DNA from: Chlorocebus sabaeus
Taxonomy: Eukaryota > Chordata > Mammalia > Primates > Cercopithecidae
Assembly (NCBI RefSeq): GCF_047675955.1
Contig: NC_132904.1
Coordinates: forward strand, 2,171,501 to 2,235,500
Direction of reading: 5' to 3'
DNA: 64,000 nucleotides
Shown here: one piece after another, positions 55,701 through 64,000 of the stretch
Layout of the letters: each line of letters opens with the position of its first letter
Numbering within the stretch: the stretch's first letter is position 1
The notes under the pieces: model-generated
Told to the model about the DNA's origin: nothing
The model's database searches: none
Seen by the model: the letters and a program-made list of their open reading frames with translations, nothing else
Translations under genes and position numbers: made by a program

Positions 55701-56778
55701 CTAGGAGAGAATTCCTGCTCCTCTTCCCTCCATGCTGCCTTCCCGGCCCTGGAGGCCACAATGGGGTCAGAGGGGCAGCTGCTCACCACCTAGGAGGGCC
55801 TGAGAGGGCCCCACGTCACCCAGGGAGGAGTCTGGCCCTGTCCCCAACCTCCACACCCAGGCCTGGCACTGCCCCTTCTTGGTGGGCAGAGAGTGAGGGG
55901 TTGGCCTGTGGGGACCCAGGCTGGAGGGTCCGTTCACCTCCCGCCCCCAGCGTCCCTTCCTGGAAGCACCTTGGCGAACCACTCCCCTCCTTCACCCAGT
56001 ATCTCCAGGGAGACTTCTTCCCTTCCTTCCTACCTCAGGGCCTCACTGTCCTCCTGGAGAGGGTGTCTCAGGCCCCGGCACCTCCCAGTGGCTGAACCAA
56101 ATGGGCACTTCCCGGTGTGTTTCCCACATGTGCAGTCCCTGGGTGTGGGTGAGCAGGCACAGAGCCCGCAGTATGGCCCTGCCTGGTGACCCTCTCCCCA
56201 GGAGCATCAAGGGAGGGCCTGGGCTAGAGACACACAGACGCCTGGCCTCTGTGTAAAGGCGGGTGAGCTGATGTACCATCGTCCTCGTCCCCCACTGGGG
56301 TGCCTGGGCAGCCTTGGGGTGACCACTTGGCCCGTCTGGGTGGGGGTAAGGTATGGGTGCAGCGACCAGATCCCTGCCCCTTCCTGCAGCTGTGGGGGTG
56401 TGTGTGCTGGCGTGGAGAGCTCCCACCCGAAGTTCTGACTCCCGGCTGTCTGGGGCCTGCGGGGGCAGCGGGCAGCTGGCATGGGTAGGGGAGCTGCCCT
56501 CGGCCTGCCTGGGCAGCGCCTGCTGCCTTTTGCTCCCTTTCAGCTGCTTCTTGGAAACAGTGGACAGGCTGGGCAGGAACCCAGTGTGCTTGGCAGCCCC
56601 CCTTTTTGAAGTCGATTCTGTTATTTATTAATTCCCAGGAAGGAGAAAGAAACAATCCTTCATAGAGTTACAAACACTGCTTTCAGTAGCCTTGCAAGGA
56701 GCCCTCCAGGAACCCCACAGGTTACCTGGGCTCCATCCTGAGGGCCACCCTCCATCCCCAACCTCCAGCAGCGCATCT
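49748..56778 (+). other. CD81 intron 1, left part
   Basis: GC-rich intronic DNA. Apart from the CpG island to about 50380, a CA-rich stretch at 52248-52322 and a MIR-like piece (CTCATCTGTGAAATGGATAT) near 52616, I see no nameable element. Long frames (up to 234 codons) occur on both strands but overlap, lack domains and fit GC-rich background. Unannotated enhancers or alternative first exons cannot be excluded. Confidence 0.5.
52248..52322 (+). repeat. CA-rich low-complexity tract
   Basis: Irregular CACACA/CTCACA runs interrupted by G and T, alternating purine-pyrimidine over about 75 bp. Confidence 0.85.
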
Positions 56779-57112
56779 TGTGGGGTGGGGCATCTCGGGA
56801 GGTGGGGTGCCTCGGGAGGTGGGGCATCTGGGGAAGTGGAGTGTCTTGGGAGGTGGGGCGCCTCGGGAGGTGGGGTGCCTTGGGAGGTGGGGCGCCTCGG
56901 GAGGTGGGGTGCCTTGGGAGGTGGGGCGCCTCGGGAGGTGGGGCGCCTCAGGAGGTGGGGCGTCTCGGGAGGTGGGGCATCTGGGGAGGTGGAGTGTCTT
57001 GGGAGGTGGGGAATCTCTGGGGCCGGGCCACTTGGGAGGCGGGACATCATGAGGGCAGGGCATCTCAGAAGCGGGGCACCTCGGGAGGCTGGAGTATCTT
57101 AGGAGGTGGGAG
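56779..57112 (+). repeat. 17-bp G-rich minisatellite in CD81 intron 1
   Basis: About twenty copies of a 17-bp unit like GGTGGGGCGCCTCGGGA. A variant pair (GGGGCATCTGGGGA plus GTGGAGTGTCTTGGGA) recurs 153 bp apart (56836 and 56989), exactly nine units, so a higher-order repeat is present. The G-rich strand is the RNA-like strand of CD81. Confidence 0.96.
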
Positions 57113-57649
57113 CTGGTGGCAGAGAGGCGTCCCATAGGCAAGCTTTGAGCAGGGAGGTGCCTGTATGGATGTCTCTGTGGGGAGAGGGATGACAGGAGGT
57201 CCAGATTCCAACACTTATGAAACCTGTGTTGGAGAGCCGGGTGCTGCTGTGGCAGGCTGAGTTGTGTGGATGTCAACTTCTGCACTTTTATTTCCTGGTT
57301 TGTAGACAAGGCAGAGAGAGGCTAAGATGGGCCTGAGGTCACCTAGGTGAAAGGCACTCAGCAGCCAGGGCCTTGGGCTGCCCTCTACCTCATCACCATG
57401 AAAGCGGGACTCTCTCTTTTAACTGACATCCGGGCTCCATAGTTACTCCAGTCCTAACTCTGATTGATCCTAAAACTGCACTTCTAAGGACACGGCTTTG
57501 GTGTTTCCCACGCTGCTGCTTGCCCCTGGGAAGCGTTGGCTCCACCTTGGAAGAAGTTAGCACCAAGATGGCAGCCTGGGGCCTTTGGGGCCCAGAAGAA
57601 ACACTGGCCCCCAGGAGTTCAGTCATCAAGGACTTGGGACGTGGAGGCT
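57113..57649. other. CD81 intron 1 spacer
   Basis: No gene. A MIR-like antisense fragment may lie at 57300-57370 (AGAGAGGCTAAG, GGTCACCTAGG). Confidence 0.35.
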
Positions 57650-58620
57650 TTTCAAACAGCTTTATTTAGACGTGATTGACACACAGTAAATGCAGATGTT
57701 TAAAGGGCACAACTTGGTAACTTTTGACAGATTTATACCCCTGTGAAACCATCACCAACTCCCCAAGCGCCTCTGGGACCCTTGGGATCCCTGCTTCCTG
57801 CCCCTCCTCCCCGTCCCAGGGCAACCACAGGCCCTCGCTGTGGGTGCCCACAGCATGCATTTCAACAAGTGAACTCAGAAGGCCCTTGTGCACCGTTGCT
57901 GTTCTGCCTCTTTGGTTCAACACAATTACCCAGAGACGCACCCGTGCTGTGGCGTGCCCGTCATCTCTGCACCCGTGCTGTGGCGTGCCCGTCATCTCTG
58001 CACCCGTGCTGTGGCGTGCCCGTCATCTGTTCCTTTTTATTGCCAGGCAGGGTTACACCCACGTGTGCAAGGCCGAGATGGACCCCAGGTCCACCCGTTC
58101 ACCGGTCAGTGGGCATGTGGGTTATTTCCATTTGGGGCATTTACAAGAAACGTTGCTAGAACATTTGTGTACCAGTCTGTGTGAACCTGAGTTCATCTCT
58201 CTTGGATAAATACCTGGGCGTGGAGCAGCTGGGTCATGTGAATGTGGGTTTCACCACTTAAGCAGCAGTTTTACATAACTGCCAAACTGTTATTCAAGGT
58301 GGCTGGACCGTTTTACAGCCCCGGTTGCCTGCGCCCCAGTCGCCTCGCCCAGCAGCACGTGCTGTGGTTGGTCGTTTTCATGGCAGCCAGTCCTCCGGGT
58401 GTGCTCAGGCCGTGGCTGCGGCTTGACCTGGGTTTCCTGGTCCCTAGCTAGGTGGAGCATCTCTTTGTGTGCTTATTTGCTGTGTGCGTATCTTCTATGG
58501 GGAAGGGTCTGTTCCTGTCTTTTGCCCATCTTGTAAAGCTTGGGTTGTCGGTTTGCTTGCTGTTGAATTTGGAAAGCTCTGCATGCGTTCAGGGCACAGG
58601 TCCTTTACCAGGCCCTGCCC
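57650..58620 (-). mobile_element. Old L1 (L1M) remnant, minus, in intron 1
   Basis: Antisense L1 3' portion, CpG-rich and diverged: TTTATTTAGACGTGATTGACA at the left, AACCATCACCAACTCCCC, then GTGCTTATTTGCTG and TCTTCTATGGGGAAGG toward 58510. It is collinear with the larger antisense L1 at 42787-46285. One 31-bp piece is triplicated. Confidence 0.8.
57938..58028 (+). repeat. 31-bp triplication inside old L1
   Basis: GCACCCGTGCTGTGGCGTGC plus CCGTCATCTCT starts at 57938, 57969 and 58000 with no mismatch in the shared part. The single-copy counterpart is the TTCATCCATGTTGTAGCTTG region at 43124 in the other L1. Confidence 0.96.
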
Positions 58621-60309
58621 CGTGTCTTTCGGAGAGCAGGTGGCTTCCTGGTTCCTGACTCTGGGGAACGCTAGTCCTTCCACATGGGGTCTGTTATGGG
58701 GCAGGGGCACCTCTGCCTTTCCCACTACGGGGCGTGGGGCTTTGGTGCTGCCATTGCCCTCCCTCGTAGGTGGCCCTAGGGGAGCCCCTCCGCCTCCATT
58801 TCCTCATCCAGAAACTGGGGGTGACCATCACCACCACTGTTGTCACCTAGCTCCAGCTCAGGGTCCCTGCTGAAGGCCGGAGAGCTCGGCATGGCCCCCT
58901 GTGGGTCCATGCTAGGGCTGGGAAGACCAAGGCCCAGGTGAGGCCTCTGCCCAGTGCCTGGCACTCCTTCCTGCCCCATTTTTCCACCCAGGGTGGCTCC
59001 CGACTGTTTCTGGTAGCCTCGGGGACAATTGAGGTGGGCAGGCTGGCGTCACCCCCATTTCCCACTGTCCTACCCACCCCCTCCTGGCCCAGCTGTTCTG
59101 CCCTATTAAAAGTCACATGGGCCCTCGGGTCCTTCCTGGTGTTGACCCAGGCTCCTCCAGGCCCTGCAGGCCAGGACCAGCCTTCCCTGCAACCCTCTGC
59201 AGAGGCCTGGGGCCGGGGCTTGTCTGGGGGCAGCCTCCCCACACGGCCCTGGAGTCTGAAAAGAAGCCCCTTCCCAGAGCCCAGCAAGGAGCTGCAACGT
59301 GGCCTGGAGTCCCACCATTAGCAGGTTTAGGGTTTAGGCTAAGCTTTGCTGTCACTACCTTTCTGTTAGGAAGTTGTGCCCATTAGATGGGGTCATCCCC
59401 TCAGTGCCCAGGCTAGAGGAGGGGTGGTCGCTGCCCAGCCAGGGAGGGCGTGGAGTGGATCAGCCCCTATGGAGCAGCTTCCAAGCCAGGCATGGTTCCA
59501 GGATCAGCTGTTTTATAGAGGGGGACACTGAGGCACAGGGAGCCCGGGGACCTTTCCAGCGGCTCTGCAGCTCCTGTGGCTGAGTCAGGGTTTGTCGCCA
59601 GGTCTCTGTGGGGATGAGGCTCCCCCATCCACCTACCCCACTCTGTCCTGGAACAGCTCTCAAAACGGTCTCCGGACCACAGTTTCAAAACAAAATAAGT
59701 GATGTTTTCAGAGGCCCTGGAGGAAGCCAGAGTTACCACGGCAACTCTCGGCCTCGCCACCTCCTCCCACCAGGCTGCAGATGGAGCCAGCCCAGGAGGG
59801 CAACAGGGTGAGGACAGCCAGGCTCTCTGGGGCCACCCCCCAGCCCCCACCCTTCTTGCCTCTCTTGCACTGTCCACGACCCTCCCTGTGCTCCCATGGG
59901 TGTAACGGGCACAGAAGAACTAGGAGCTGTCTGCTCCTGCAGGATTCTGGAAGCCAGGGGCCCCTGGCCTCCCTGGGGCCTTGTCATGTGAGGGGCACAC
60001 TTGGGGTCCCAGCTGCCAGATGGCTTCCAGTACTGCTCGCAGGTGCCCGTCGGGCCCTCGGTGATTCTAACACACCTTCCACTCGGCACGGAAGAGCTTC
60101 AGTCTGGGGCCTGGGCAGGGGAAGTAGGCTGCCATCCTCTCTAAACCAAAGTATGAAAATTGAGTTGAAACTCCCATAGGAGGGCAGGAGGTACAGCTCC
60201 TCAGAAGAAGGTCTGAGAAACCACAGCCCAGGTTGTTGTGTCGGGTGCATGGAGAAGGTGCTCTGGCAGCCCTGCTACAGGGGACCATCAACAACCCCTT
60301 TGGGGCAAG
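58621..60309. other. CD81 intron 1, middle part
   Basis: GC-rich DNA without a gene. MIR-type SINE pieces are likely at 58795-58840 (plus; TTTCCTCATCCAGAAACTGGGG) and 59505-59600 (minus; ACACTGAGGCACAGGGAG). Confidence 0.45.
59505..59600 (-). mobile_element. MIR SINE fragment, minus
   Basis: Complement of the MIR core: TTTTATAGAGGGGGACACTG, AGGCACAGGGAGCC, then CTGAGTCAGGGTTTG. Diverged but in the right order. Confidence 0.6.
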
Positions 60310-60313
60310 AGCC

Positions 60314-60598
60314 CCATGAGACAGGGTCTCGCTCTGTCACCAGGCTGGAGTGCAGCAGCATTGTGGTCACAGCTCACTGCAGCCTCCAATACCTGGGCCC
60401 ACAGTCTGCCCACCTCAGCCGCCCAGGTGGCTGGGACCACAGGCATATGCCACCATGCCCAGCTAATTATTTTTACTTTTTGTAGAGATGGGGTCTTGAT
60501 ATGTTGCCCAGGCTGGTCTTAGACTCCTGGCCTCAAGCAGTCCTCCTACCTCAGCCTCCCAAAGCGCTGGCATTACAGGCATGAGCTACCACACCTGG
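60314..60598 (-). mobile_element. AluJ, minus, in intron 1
   Basis: Old-type Alu (GAGACAGGGTCTCGC, CTCACTGCAGCCTCCAATAC, GGCCTCAAGCAGTCCTCC) ending in CTACCACACCTGG. Confidence 0.93.
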
Positions 60599-60602
60599 AT
60601 AA

Positions 60603-60760
60603 TTTTTTTCTCGGAGACAGAGCCTCGGTCTGAGACCCAGGCTGGAGTGTAGTGGCACAATCGTAGCTCACTGCGGCCTCAATCTCCTGAGCTTAAGCGA
60701 TCCTCCCATCTCAGCCTCCTAAGGTACTAGGATTACAGGCGCTTGCCACCACGCCCAGCC
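60603..60760 (-). mobile_element. Alu monomer (FLAM-like), minus
   Basis: A single Alu arm (GAGACAGAGCCTCGGTCTGAG, CACTGCGGCCTCAATCTCC, TTGCCACCACGCCCAGCC) directly beside the AluJ. It is either a free left monomer or half of a dimer. Confidence 0.8.
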
Positions 60761-61814
60761 CCCTCTGGCCTTATTGTTTGCCAGGCCCAGCTTAGGTCCC
60801 AGGGGAGGGGAGGCAGGAGTGTGAGGGGAAGGGGGAAGAGGTATAGAGCCCCCAGCTCCTCCACCCACCCGAACCCTCACAGAAGCCCTAGACCGGCCTG
60901 CCTGGGGAGTCCTCAGGGCTTTCCTTGGGTGTGGGCCATGGTACTGGGGCCCGAAGCTCACACTCTGCTGGGCACAGTCTCCTGCCCACCCCCACCTTAG
61001 GGCCTTGCTTCCCTGGCAGGGCCGTTGGAGCAGGAGTGGGGCTGTCCAGGTGGTGGTCTTGGGTACAGCTCCCGGTTTCTCTTTTTTTTTTTTTTTTTTT
61101 TAAGCTTTCGGTTTCTCTTCTGCAGTTGACCGGCAGCCCTGCATCTGTGGTGGGGTCAGCGCCTGGTGCTGGTGAGGCAAGGCCTCAGCTGCTGGGACAG
61201 GACCTGCCTGGCACCCAGCTGGTGGCAGAGCCAAGCATTCCGACTCAGCTCTGGGAGCAGCTGCCTTCTGGGCTGACATTCTCCGCTGGGGAAGTCGTGC
61301 CCTCATCGCCCTGGGTGTCTCCTGACCTGGCTGGTTTCATCTTGTGTCCCCCTGCCGCCTCCTCCAGGAAGCCCCCAGGGCCTGGCCCTTTGTGAGAGTG
61401 GCATGGAGGAGGAAGGCAGACTCGCCCAGGCCAATGGGAGCCGGATGGTGGCCACACTTATGGGGCCCTGACCCCACAGGCTTCTTCAGAACGCCCTGGC
61501 GTGGGTGGTCCCTGCCTGAGTGCTGCACACGGCTGTCTGCCAGACTGGGTTTTAGGGGATTCTCGTACTGTCCTCCTGGGGCAGCAGGGGGTAAAGCCTG
61601 ACCCACCCAGACTGTCCAGCAACAAGGGCCTCCTGTTGTGGACCAGAGACCCTGGAACTGACTGTGTCCCAGGGATGCAGTGTCCCCAGGCTGCTGGAGG
61701 GTTGTGAGGCCATGTTTCATGCCTGGGGCGGGAAGAAACCCCAGGAGGGGTCTGAAGGGGACTCAATCCCCATCCTGTCTAGCAGGGAGGAGCATCTGCA
61801 AGAGGCGACTGACG
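60761..61814. other. CD81 intron 1, right-middle part
   Basis: GC-rich DNA with a poly-T run of about 21 at 61081-61101. No gene or repeat family is supported. Confidence 0.4.
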
Positions 61815-62268
61815 GGTCCTGGAGTGCAGGAGGGTGGGGGCAGCAGGAGGGTGGGGGGTAGCAGGAGGCCGAGGGGTCCTGGAGTGGAGGGTGGGGGGCA
61901 GCAGGAGGCCGAGGGGTCCTGGAGTGCAGGAGGGTGGGGGCAGCAGGAGGGTGGGGGCAGCAGGAGGGTGGGGGCAGCAGGAGGGTGGGGGCAGCAGGAG
62001 GGTGGGGGGCAGCAGGAGGCCGAGGGGTCCTGGAGTGGAGGAGGGTGGGGGCAGCAGGAGGCCGAGGGGTCCTGGAGTGGAGGAGGGTGGGGGCAGCAGG
62101 AGGCTGAGGGGTCCTGGAGTGGAGGAGGGTGGGGGCAGCAGGAGGCCGAGGGGTCCTGGAGTGGAGGGTGGGGGGCAGCAGGAGGCCGAGGGGTCCTGGA
62201 GTGGAGGAGGGTGGGGGCAGCAGGAGGCTGAGGGGTCCTGGAGTGGAGGAGGGTGGGGGCAGCAGGAC
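61815..62268 (+). repeat. G-rich minisatellite, 40-42 bp, in intron 1
   Basis: Units of GGAGTGGAGGAGGGTGGGGG, CAGCAGGAGGCCGAG and GGGTCCT, about 40-42 bp. Near 61930-62005 an 18-bp sub-unit, GGAGGGTGGGGGCAGCA, is repeated alone five times. The G-rich strand is plus. False frames of 164-183 codons run through it on both strands. Confidence 0.96.
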
Positions 62269-63399
62269 TCAGGGCCACTGGTCATTTATGGGGATCACAT
62301 GGCCGCAGTGTGCCCTGCATGGTGCTAGGCACGAGGGACAGAAGAAAAGCCTGTGTCCCCTCCCACCACCAGAGGGCTGGGCACTGCCCCTAGGGAGAGA
62401 GGAGGAGTTGGTGCGTGCGGAGGTGGGCCTAGGGCACGTGCCTGGCCTGGTCGGATGATCAGAGTGGGCTGAGCTGGGCCTGGTCTGGGACCCAGTCTCA
62501 AGGGTAGACCCCACCTGGCTAGAGTTGGTTGTGTGCACACAGGACGACCTGGCACTGAGGGCCTCTCCTCTCTGTGAGCCCCATCCCCGCCAGCCAGACT
62601 CCCAGCACAGCCCCCTTCCTGCCCCAGCTGCTGAGCGGCAGTGCTGGGCTGGCTTCTGTGCACCCCTTCCCCCAGCCCATCTTGGAAACCACAGCAGCTT
62701 CCTTCCTCCCAAGTTTCCCTTCCCAGGGCTGATGGCAGCAGGGATGTATCCCACAAACCCCGCAGGCCCTGGTGCCTACAGCTTGGCCTGGTAACATCAA
62801 ATCCTATTCCCTCCTCCTGGCAGCAAAGATGGGGTGCCCCCACCCCAGAGTTTTCAGCACCTCCAGACAGAGGCAGTGCCCCAACGAGCTCAGAACTCTT
62901 GGGGTGGTGCCACATCCTTGCAGGAGGGTGTGGTGTTCCTGGGATGCTCAGGTCGTCGTATCACCTCTGGCCAGATGTGGAAAGTGAAACTATAGGGTGT
63001 CCAATTAAGCTTGAACTTCAGATAAACACTAGATTTTTTTTTTGTATGTCCCATGCAATATCTGGGACACACTTATCTTAAAGCAGTATTCCGTTTTCAT
63101 CTGAGAGGCAGATTGAACCGGCGTCCCGTGTCTTCCTGGCAGTCCTGTGCTGGAGTCGCACTCCACAGGTGCAGGGCAGGGCCAGGCTCCAAGAAGATGG
63201 CGGCCAAAGCACCTCCCTCATGCTTCCTGGCTCCCGGGGCTTCTCGGGGCTTTGCGAAAACCAGGGCAGCAGAGCTGACACCTGGTCCCTGCTCGGGAGC
63301 CAGCGGGTGGCTCAGCAAGGCAGGAGGCTGCTCAGGCTGCGCGTGTGGGGCAGGCGCAGTCCTCTTGGTACATGTGACACCGTTCCCGCTCTTTCTCAG
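62269..63399. other. CD81 intron 1, right end
   Basis: Single-copy DNA up to the exon 2 acceptor. A small, perhaps transposon-derived palindromic segment is described at 62985-63085. Confidence 0.5.
62985..63085. repeat. Palindromic MITE-like remnant
   Basis: TGTCCCA (63047-63053) and TGGGACA (63063-63069) face each other across nine bases, and the surrounding TTCAGATAAACAC / ATACTTAT-like words recall an old dispersed palindromic repeat. Family not identified. Confidence 0.4.
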
Positions 63400-63514
63400 C
63401 TGGCTGGAGGCGTGATCCTGGGTGTAGCCTTGTGGCTCCGCCATGACCCGCAGACTACCAACCTCCTGTATCTGGAGCTGGGAGACAAGCCTGCACCCAA
63501 TACCTTCTACGTAG
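63400..63514 (+). CDS. CD81: CD81 exon 2 (residues 23-61)
   Basis: 115 nt beginning CTG GCT GGA GGC after a TTTCTCAG acceptor. It completes transmembrane helix 1 (LAGGVILGVALWL) and encodes most of the small extracellular loop from RHDPQTT to NTFYV. The exon ends after the first base of the Gly61 codon (phase 1), followed by a GTGAGT donor. The frame continues from exon 1 without change. The residues match human CD81 and no disrupting change is seen. Confidence 0.98.
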
Positions 63515-63849
63515 GTGAGTGCACATGTGGCCACAGACGCATTCAGGGAGGGCTTCCAGGAGGAGGCAGGGCCTAGCCTTTTGGGTGAGGACATGGAGGG
63601 TGAAAGGCAGTCAGGCATGGCATATCTGGGCAGGGAGGCGGCCCTGGAAAGGGCTCTGGGCAAGAGGGTTGAAATGGAGGTGGGCCTGTGGCCTGCTGGC
63701 TCCTCTGGCCTGAGCCAGGGCAGGGGGTGGCAGCCAGGCCTGGGCACGGACTGTGTCGAGAGCTTGCTTATTTTAAGTATGAGGTTATTTCAGGGGAGGC
63801 TCCCGGGGGAGGGTGGGGCTGGATGCCTGGGCTGCACTGAGCCTGGGAG
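63515..63849 (+). other. CD81 intron 2, start
   Basis: Intronic DNA after the GTGAGT donor. I see no other feature before the G-rich array. Confidence 0.6.
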
Positions 63850-64000
63850 GGAGAGAGGGATGGAGCTCAAGGGATGGAACCCAGTGAGGGGTGGAGAGGG
63901 GCAGGGGAGGGGTGGAGATGGGGGAGGGCAGGGGTGGAGAGGGGGCAGGGGAGGGGTGGAGAGAGGGCAGGGCAGGGGTGGAGAGGGGGCAGGGCAGGGG
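63850..64000 (+). repeat. G-rich minisatellite, runs off the window
   Basis: Purine-rich units of about 20-24 bp like GGGGTGGAGAGGGGGCAGGG; at least six copies are inside the window and the array continues beyond it. The G-rich strand is again plus. Confidence 0.9.

Larger units (their letters stand above)
49450..64000 (+). other. CD81: CD81 gene, 5' part (exons 1-2, introns 1-2 partial)
   Basis: The transcribed region starts near 49450 and leaves the window in intron 2. Structure seen: 5' UTR about 49450-49681, exon 1 coding part 49682-49747, intron 1 of 13,652 bp (GTAAGG donor at 49748, TTTCTCAG acceptor ending at 63399), exon 2 63400-63514, then a GTGAGT donor. CD81 is a four-pass tetraspanin that organises CD19/CD21 co-receptor complexes on B cells and other membrane partners, and is a known hepatitis C virus entry factor. 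Later exons, which encode TM2-4 and the large loop, lie outside. Confidence 0.95.

Noticed and set aside
56628..57309. Pro/Arg/His-rich minus-strand and Gly/Trp-rich plus-strand frames
   Set aside because: They translate the 17-bp minisatellite.
61680..62285. 164-183 codon frames on both strands in intron 1
   Set aside because: Created by the 40-42 bp minisatellite; Gly/Ser/Arg or Pro/Ser/Cys repeats without family.
63097..63747. 216-codon minus-strand frame across CD81 exon 2
   Set aside because: Antisense shadow of exon 2 and flanking intron; no known protein.

Overview
The window is primate, almost certainly human, genomic DNA. It carries full Alu elements of old (AluJ) and young (AluY) type, an HERV-H LTR7, ERVL/MaLR retroviral LTRs, L1, L2, MIR and MER elements, and no bacterial or phage gene organisation. 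The only protein-coding gene I can support is CD81 (tetraspanin TAPA-1). Its promoter, first exon and second exon lie in the right quarter of the window, on the + strand. From general knowledge CD81 maps to 11p15.5, between TSPAN32 and TSSC4 in the imprinted KCNQ1 domain. The window would therefore be the intergenic DNA upstream of CD81 plus all of intron 1 and the start of intron 2.

Layout. 0-3.5 kb: an L1 with a 5' inversion of the twin-priming type. 4-7.6 kb: one AluJ, GC-rich single-copy DNA and two minisatellites. 7.6-33.7 kb: a nested mass of endogenous retroviruses. Two ERVL-type proviruses lie in the same orientation, copy 1 from 7.6 to 21.5 kb and copy 2 from 22.0 to 33.7 kb. Between and inside them sit a solo LTR7, an ERV1-type LTR, a Tigger-like DNA transposon, MaLR elements and LTRs, a MER1-type hAT element and several Alus. 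The two ERVL copies serve as each other's empty site, so many nested insertions can be defined exactly, several with perfect target-site duplications. 34-41 kb: GC-rich single-copy DNA with a truncated Alu, two MaLR LTRs and tandem arrays of 36, 44 and 44 bp. 41.8-46.3 kb: an old antisense L1 split by Alus and an MLT1-type LTR. 46.3-49.1 kb: single-copy DNA with L2 and MER5A remnants.

49.1-50.4 kb: the CpG-island promoter of CD81 (several GC boxes, a TATA-like box, exon 1). 49.7-63.4 kb: intron 1, 13.65 kb, with an old L1, MIR pieces, AluJ pieces and G-rich minisatellites whose G-rich strand is the RNA-like strand. 63.4-63.5 kb: exon 2. The rest is the start of intron 2, ending in another G-rich minisatellite.

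Many long open frames in this window are by-products of tandem repeats or GC-rich DNA and are not annotated as genes. I found no CRISPR array, tRNA, rRNA or operon. No wholly new biological system is evident. The most informative material is the insertion and duplication history and the repeat-derived regulatory potential (GGAA tract, LTR7, G-rich arrays). Repeat family names are from memory of consensus sequences, so subfamily names are approximate.
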